Shown in pieces: positions 60,050-64,000 of a stretch of DNA of 64,000 bases. Position numbers and translations under genes: made by a program. This stretch comes from Bacillus velezensis (lineage in GTDB: Bacteria > Bacillota > Bacilli > Bacillales > Bacillaceae), in the NCBI RefSeq assembly GCF_001461825.1, contig NZ_LLZC01000012.1, positions 186,001 to 250,000 of the forward strand, written 5' to 3'. How positions within the stretch are numbered: position 1 is the first letter of the stretch; every line of letters begins with the position of its first letter. The notes beneath the pieces were generated by a model. The model was not told the DNA's origin, made no database searches, and worked only from the letters and a program-made list of their open reading frames with translations.

Positions 60050-60637
60050 GTGAAAGAAGCCATTATTGCGACACACAATCAGGGAAAAGTGAAAGAATTC
60101 AAGGAAATACTCGAACCGAAAGGCTACAGCGTCTCTTCTTTGGCGGAAATCGGATTTACGGAAGAAATTGAGGAAACCGGACATACCTTTGAAGAAAACG
60201 CCATCTTAAAAGCGGAAGCCGTGGCAAAAGCCGTAAACAAAATGGTCATTGCAGACGACTCCGGTTTATCGGTGGACAACCTTGGAGGCAGACCAGGCGT
60301 TTATTCAGCCCGTTATGCCGGAGAAGCAAAAGATGATAAGGCGAATATGGACAAGGTGCTGTCAGAATTAAAAGGCATCGAAAAAGAGCAGCGTACGGCC
60401 CGTTTCCGCTGCGCCCTTGCCGTCAGCATGCCGGGGCAGGAAACAAAAACGGTCGAAGGTCATGTTGAAGGGTATATTGCGGAAGGACCCGAGGGGGATA
60501 ACGGGTTCGGCTATGATCCCATTTTTATTGTAAAAGATAAAGATAAAACCATGGCCCAGCTGACAAGCGCTCAGAAAAACAAAATCAGCCACAGGGCTGA
60601 GGCGCTCAAGAAACTGTCAAAGCTGCTTGATTCATAA
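60050..60637 (+). CDS. ysnA: dITP/XTP pyrophosphatase (RdgB/HAM1 family)
   Basis: 195 residues removing non-canonical purine nucleotides. It begins IIATHNQGKVKEFKEIL, the family's nucleotide motif, with FEENAILKA and ADDSGLSVD (metal site) and GFGYDPIF. Start is GTG 60050 with AGAGAGGCC upstream. Lies 20 bases after rph and 15 before ysnB. Confidence 0.95.
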   Translation: MKEAIIATHNQGKVKEFKEILEPKGYSVSSLAEIGFTEEIEETGHTFEENAILKAEAVAKAVNKMVIADDSGLSVDNLGGRPGVYSARYAGEAKDDKANMDKVLSELKGIEKEQRTARFRCALAVSMPGQETKTVEGHVEGYIAEGPEGDNGFGYDPIFIVKDKDKTMAQLTSAQKNKISHRAEALKKLSKLLDS

Positions 60638-60652
60638 GGGGGAGCGTATGCA

Positions 60653-61162
60653 ATGAAAGTGCTGATAATAAGTGACAGTCACGGCCTTGAAGACGAGCTG
60701 GAGACGATTGCAAAGCGGCACGAAGACGAAGCGGATCTGATGATTCATTGCGGTGATTCAGAGCTTGACGCCGCACATCCGGCGCTTACGCCGTATCACA
60801 CGGTAAAAGGCAATTGCGACTTTGGCGGCGGGTTTCAGGATGAACTCCTTCTGGACGCCGGTTCAAAGAAAATTCTGGCCGTTCACGGGCATCTTCACGG
60901 CATTAAACAGTCACTTTTAACTGTTTTTTACCGGGCGGAAGAGCTTGGGGCGGATATCGTCTGCTTCGGCCATTCACATATTGCCGGGAGTGAAGAGCTT
61001 CGGGGCAAGCTTTTGATTAATCCGGGCAGCATCCGTCTTCCGAGAGTCCGCAATGTGAAAAGCTATGCCATTCTTACTCTTACAGAAAGAGAAGGCGCCG
61101 TGACATTTTACGACGAAACGGGTCGGGAATTGAAGGACTTGGAGACTACAATCAGTTTTTAA
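60653..61162 (+). CDS. ysnB: YfcE/MJ0936-type metallophosphoesterase YsnB
   Basis: 169 residues, calcineurin-like fold: SDSHG (about 7-11), HCGDSE, KGNCD, HGHLHG and FGHSH supply the two-metal site. Probably a phosphodiesterase; the natural substrate is unknown. AAGGGGGAGC precedes the ATG. Last gene of rph-ysnA-ysnB, followed by a terminator and the tRNA-Arg pair. Confidence 0.9.
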   Translation: MKVLIISDSHGLEDELETIAKRHEDEADLMIHCGDSELDAAHPALTPYHTVKGNCDFGGGFQDELLLDAGSKKILAVHGHLHGIKQSLLTVFYRAEELGADIVCFGHSHIAGSEELRGKLLINPGSIRLPRVRNVKSYAILTLTEREGAVTFYDETGRELKDLETTISF

Positions 61163-61167
61163 CAAGT

Positions 61168-61205
61168 GATGGGGGAGATTTCATTCTTCCCCATCAAAAG
61201 TTTTT
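61168..61205 (+). terminator. terminator of rph-ysnA-ysnB
   Basis: GATGGGG / CCCCATC hairpin with a loop of about 14 bases and a short T-run. Confidence 0.75.
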
Positions 61206-61214
61206 AAAAAAATA

Positions 61215-61243
61215 TTGACTTATGATTTGAACCTGTATATAAT
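61215..61243 (+). promoter_or_regulatory. promoter of the first tRNA-Arg
   Basis: TTGACT (61215-61220) and TATAAT (61238-61243), 17-base spacer, about 32 bases before the tRNA. Confidence 0.85.
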
Positions 61244-61275
61244 AAATCTTGTCGCTGATACATAAAGCAAAAGCT

Positions 61276-61349
<74 letters not shown>

Positions 61350-61418
61350 TACAAAAAAAGAGCTGGTGACATCAGATTGAAAACTGATGCCGCTGGCCTT
61401 TTTTATCGGATGACTATA

Positions 61419-61447
61419 TTGTCAATTCGCTGATATCATGGTAAAAT
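61419..61447 (+). promoter_or_regulatory. promoter of the second tRNA-Arg
   Basis: TTGTCA (61419-61424) and TAAAAT (61442-61447), 17-base spacer. It lies after a small hairpin (CATCAG/CTGATG, 61368-61390) and T-run (61400-61405) that may end the first transcript. Confidence 0.7.
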
Positions 61448-61473
61448 GATCAGCAGAACAATTTGATTTTCAT

Positions 61474-61547
<74 letters not shown>

Positions 61548-61679
61548 TAATTAAATCGGGTGCAAACCCCGTCAAATCAACCTTCTATATCGTTTAGTGA
61601 AACGGTCAGTATAATGGTCACGTAAGAAATTACACCTGTTATTGGCTTATATCACTTTCGGTATAGGAGGTTTTTTGTT

Positions 61680-62199
61680 GTGACCAAAAGAAAAGGATTA
61701 TTAGATGTTGATGTGGATGTAAAGGGATTATTAAATGGATTAACCATTACTAGTACTAGTTCCACCGCTCCAAAAGAAAAAATAAAACAATTTGAGGTCT
61801 TGGATGACTCAATGTTGGTTTCTGATGCTCTCGAAACCAACACTAGGCAAATGAAGGTGAGCGGGAATAGAAGCCGTACAATAAGCGATTATGTCCTCCA
61901 TGTAGAGTATTTTCAGAGTGGAACAAACGTAAACCATGTTGCTGATATTACAGCCGATACGGTCTATAAGTGGCTAGACAGTATGAATGTAAGCAATCAA
62001 ACCAAATTAACACGATTGAAATGCCTAAAAGCCTTCCTCTCCCGCTGTTTTGATAACGGTTGGATTGAAATAAAGTTTTGGAAAACGATTAATATAAAGG
62101 TCGATCAAAAGGTTAAAGAAGGGGATGCAGAGCGTGAAGTTATGTATTGCTCTCTTTATTGGACTTAAGCAATTTCATTCAGCTGAGGGATGCTACAGC
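61680..62199 (+). pseudogene. tyrosine recombinase (phage integrase) remnant, frameshifted
   Basis: GTG 61680 follows TAGGAGG and opens a frame resembling an integrase N-terminal half: variable start, then a SAM-like core-binding domain (about 62-135: RSRTISDYVLHVEYFQSG, ADITADTVYKWLDSM, LKCLKAFLSRC). The frame breaks near 62141-62150. In the next frame it continues LLSLLDLSNFIQLRDATAF, the usual start of the catalytic domain, then stops at 62198. The Arg-His-Tyr catalytic domain is absent. AT-richer than the core genome. Confidence 0.7.
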
Positions 62200-62495
62200 T
62201 TTCCTATCATAAATGAGAATGAAGCTGACTATGTGCTGAAGCGTAAGGTAAATATCATGAAAAAGGCTGAGAAACATCACGAGCAAAGGCTTCAGGAATA
62301 CAAGGAACAGAATATTAGATTTGCCACTGAGGAGGAGGAAGTATTTATTAGACTCTTCTACACGCAGCAAGAACTTGATATCTTTGCCGGCTATGACTTG
62401 GGAGTTTAGAGGTTACACTTGCAGAATCTATATATGGAGCGGATGCGGCAATTATTCAATAAAAGGCACAAACTTTGTGGGAGTCTCTTAATTGA
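62200..62495 (+). pseudogene. decayed reading frame of unknown type
   Basis: From about 62200 one frame reads a charged helical segment (ENEADYVLKRKVNIMKKAEK through EEEEVFIRLFYTQQELDIFAGYDLGV) ending at 62409. An adjacent frame then reads VTLAESIYGADAAIIQ, stop, KAQTLWESLN, stop (62412-62495). The pieces look like one small gene broken by a frameshift and a stop. I do not recognise the family. It appears fused to the integrase remnant, so a deletion may have joined them. Confidence 0.4.
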
Positions 62496-62513
62496 GGCTC
62501 TTCTTTTTATCAA
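62478..62513 (+). terminator. possible terminator before the restriction gene
   Basis: GAGTCTC / GAGGCTC hairpin (one G-U pair) with a T-rich tail CTTCTTTTTAT. The rest of the gap to 62692 is AT-rich, with a TATAAT at 62650-62655 that may serve the next gene; I see no other feature. Confidence 0.5.
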
Positions 62514-62692
62514 TCAAAACTGATGTCGTAGCCTCGATATTTAAACAATAACTAATAAAACCCCACTTGGTTAAAGAATGAACCTAAACTAAGGAGCAGA
62601 GTAGAAAAAAGAGCGATACATATTATTCCTAATTTTTGCATGATTATAGTATAATAGACACAAACAACCTTTTAGGAAAACCGGTGATAACA

Positions 62693-64000
62693 ATGAGTGG
62701 CAACTTTTCATTTTTTCAAGGGAAATGGGATGTACTTGCTAACTTGGGAGAGACAGCTGAGAGAAATGTATATCATGACCCCCATACAACAGTAATGAAA
62801 CTGCGATTGTTCGCTGAAACACTAACTAAATTTATTCTTGCCGCTGAAAATATTAAAGAGGCATATGGTACAACACAAGTGGATCGCATTAACACTTTGC
62901 GTCGGGAAAGGTTACTTGAGCCTGAATTAATTGATATATTAGAGGCTCTTCGTCGCAAAGGGAATGTAGCGATGCATGAAGCGGATTATGGAAAAGTAGA
63001 AGAAGCAAAGGCTTTGTTGAAATTAACGTTCCGCTTGTCCATTTGGTTCATGGAGGTATATGGTGATTGGGATTTTCAAGCACCAGAGTATACAGAACTT
63101 CAAGAACAAGTAGAACAGAGTACAGAAACACTTCAGCGAGAATATGAGGAGAAAGTCAAAAAGCTTGAAGAAGAATTAGAGGCAATTCGTCGACAGGCGG
63201 AAGTGGAACAAGAAGAGGTAAAAATCGAGCGTAAAAAAATATCCAAAAACTTTATGCGTCGACAACAATTAACTGAAGCTGAAACGCGTACGATTATTGA
63301 TGGAAAACTACGTGCTGTTGGATGGGAAGTAGACACAACTGTACTAAATCATCAAAAGAACGGAACGCTGCCAGAGAAAAATCGAAACATGGCAATTGCT
63401 GAATGGAAGGTCAATGGCGGCAGGATTGACTATGCGTTGTTTATTGGCTTAAAGCTTGTTGGCTTTATTGAAGCTAAGGCAAAAAAGAAAACGATTCCTG
63501 GCGCATTAGAAAGTCAAACAAAAGTGTATGCAAAAAATGTGGCACAAGTCGAAGATGAAGTCATCACACCTACAACAGGTGAATATAAAGTGCCGTTCTT
63601 ATACGCAACGAACGGCCGACCATACTTGAAACAACTTCAAGAAGAGTCGGGCATTTGGTTCTGGGATTCACGTAAACCGTTAGAACATGCTCGCCCATTA
63701 GAAGGCTGGCATTCACCTGATGACTTGCAGCTTCTTCTTAGTCAAGATGATAAGGATGCGAATAAACGGTTAGAAGAAGAGGATATTACGAAGTTTGGTT
63801 TGCGTCATTATCAGCAAAGAGCGGTACTTTCCGCTGAAGAGGGATTAAAAGAAGGGCAACGAAGAATGCTTATTGCGATGGCAACTGGAACTGGGAAAAC
63901 TCGTACAGCTATCGCCCTCATGTATCGCTTAATTAAGTCCAAAAAATGTCGTCGTATTCTTTTTCTTGTAGACCGTAATTCGTTAGGAAAACAGACAGAG
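62693..64000 (+). CDS. hsdR: type I restriction enzyme R subunit (HsdR-like), 3' truncated by window
   Basis: 436 codons are visible and the frame runs off the window; HsdR proteins are usually near 1000 residues. Order: DUF4145-like N-terminal helical domain (about 20-125), coiled coil (about 130-185), HsdR_N nuclease domain with D246 and E260-A-K262, then a DEAD/DEAH motor with Walker A ATGTGKT (397-403) and motif Ia LFLVDRNSLGKQ. It should translocate DNA and cut it with HsdM and HsdS, presumably beyond the window. Start ATG 62693 with GGTGAT before it. AT-rich codon use differs from the core genes. Confidence 0.85.
   Translation, partial: MSGNFSFFQGKWDVLANLGETAERNVYHDPHTTVMKLRLFAETLTKFILAAENIKEAYGTTQVDRINTLRRERLLEPELIDILEALRRKGNVAMHEADYGKVEEAKALLKLTFRLSIWFMEVYGDWDFQAPEYTELQEQVEQSTETLQREYEEKVKKLEEELEAIRRQAEVEQEEVKIERKKISKNFMRRQQLTEAETRTIIDGKLRAVGWEVDTTVLNHQKNGTLPEKNRNMAIAEWKVNGGRIDYALFIGLKLVGFIEAKAKKKTIPGALESQTKVYAKNVAQVEDEVITPTTGEYKVPFLYATNGRPYLKQLQEESGIWFWDSRKPLEHARPLEGWHSPDDLQLLLSQDDKDANKRLEEEDITKFGLRHYQQRAVLSAEEGLKEGQRRMLIAMATGTGKTRTAIALMYRLIKSKKCRRILFLVDRNSLGKQTE

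Noticed and set aside
61350-61410. Strong terminator or extra RNA between the two tRNA genes
   Set aside because: Only a six-pair stem (CATCAG/CTGATG) with distal T-run; mentioned with the promoter but not called separately.
62125-62409. A functional 94-codon gene after the integrase
   Set aside because: Its first 25 codons are the integrase DNA read out of frame, it lacks a ribosome site, and the downstream frame seems to continue it after a shift; treated as a remnant.

Overview
The window is a chromosomal segment of a Bacillus subtilis-group bacterium. Protein sequences and gene order (ytxC-thrS-ysaA-lytST-...-infC-rpmI-rplT-...-ara operon-...-pheST-...-lcfA-fadRB-etfBA-...-uvrC-lysC-sdhCAB-gerE-racE-gerM-rph-ysnAB) follow B. 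subtilis. The GC-rich codon choice suggests the B. amyloliquefaciens/B. velezensis branch; that species call is inference. About 61 kb is core genome. Only the last ~2.4 kb, after a pair of tRNA-Arg genes, is accessory DNA.

Region by region. 1-3000: the end of ytxC, then a threonine T-box and thrS. 3000-7780: a HAD hydrolase, the LytS/LytT two-component system and its likely target, the pyruvate channel pair pftA-pftB. 7780-9290: the autoregulated L20 leader and infC-rpmI-rplT, with infC starting at an AUU codon. 9300-11250: ysdA, sigma-W-type ysdB, and an M42 aminopeptidase. 11280-23075: the arabinan/arabinose block, with secreted arabinanase abnA and araA-B-D-L-M-N-P-Q-abfA, each unit carrying AraR and CcpA sites. 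23100-29000: CstA carrier, glycolate oxidase subunits glcD-glcF, a PucR/CdaR-type regulator and spore protein sspI.

29300-40570: rRNA-type methyltransferase ysgA, a phenylalanine T-box with pheS-pheT, rnhC, zapA, yshB, polX, mutS2, yshE and a 27-codon membrane ORF. 40570-46100: a small unknown gene and the fatty-acid degradation operon lcfA-fadR-fadB-etfB-etfA. 46100-47764: a second AraR-type unit, abfB. 47900-61165: trxA, uvrC, a lysine riboswitch with lysC (including an internal start for the beta subunit), yslB, sdhCAB, ysmA, gerE, ysmB, racE, gerM, rph, ysnA and ysnB.

Together the metabolic genes describe a plant-debris lifestyle. AbnA cuts arabinan outside the cell, AraNPQ imports oligomers, AbfA and AbfB release arabinose, and AraABD feeds the pentose phosphate pathway. 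PftAB, CstA and GlcDF handle overflow or secondary carbon under CcpA-type control.

61200-64000: two nearly identical tRNA-Arg(UCU) genes are followed by an AT-richer tract. It holds a frameshifted tyrosine-recombinase remnant, a second decayed reading frame, and the first 436 codons of a type I restriction (HsdR-like) subunit that runs off the window. This looks like the left edge of a defence/mobile island at a tRNA site. It is the place to look for something new, but most of it lies outside the window.
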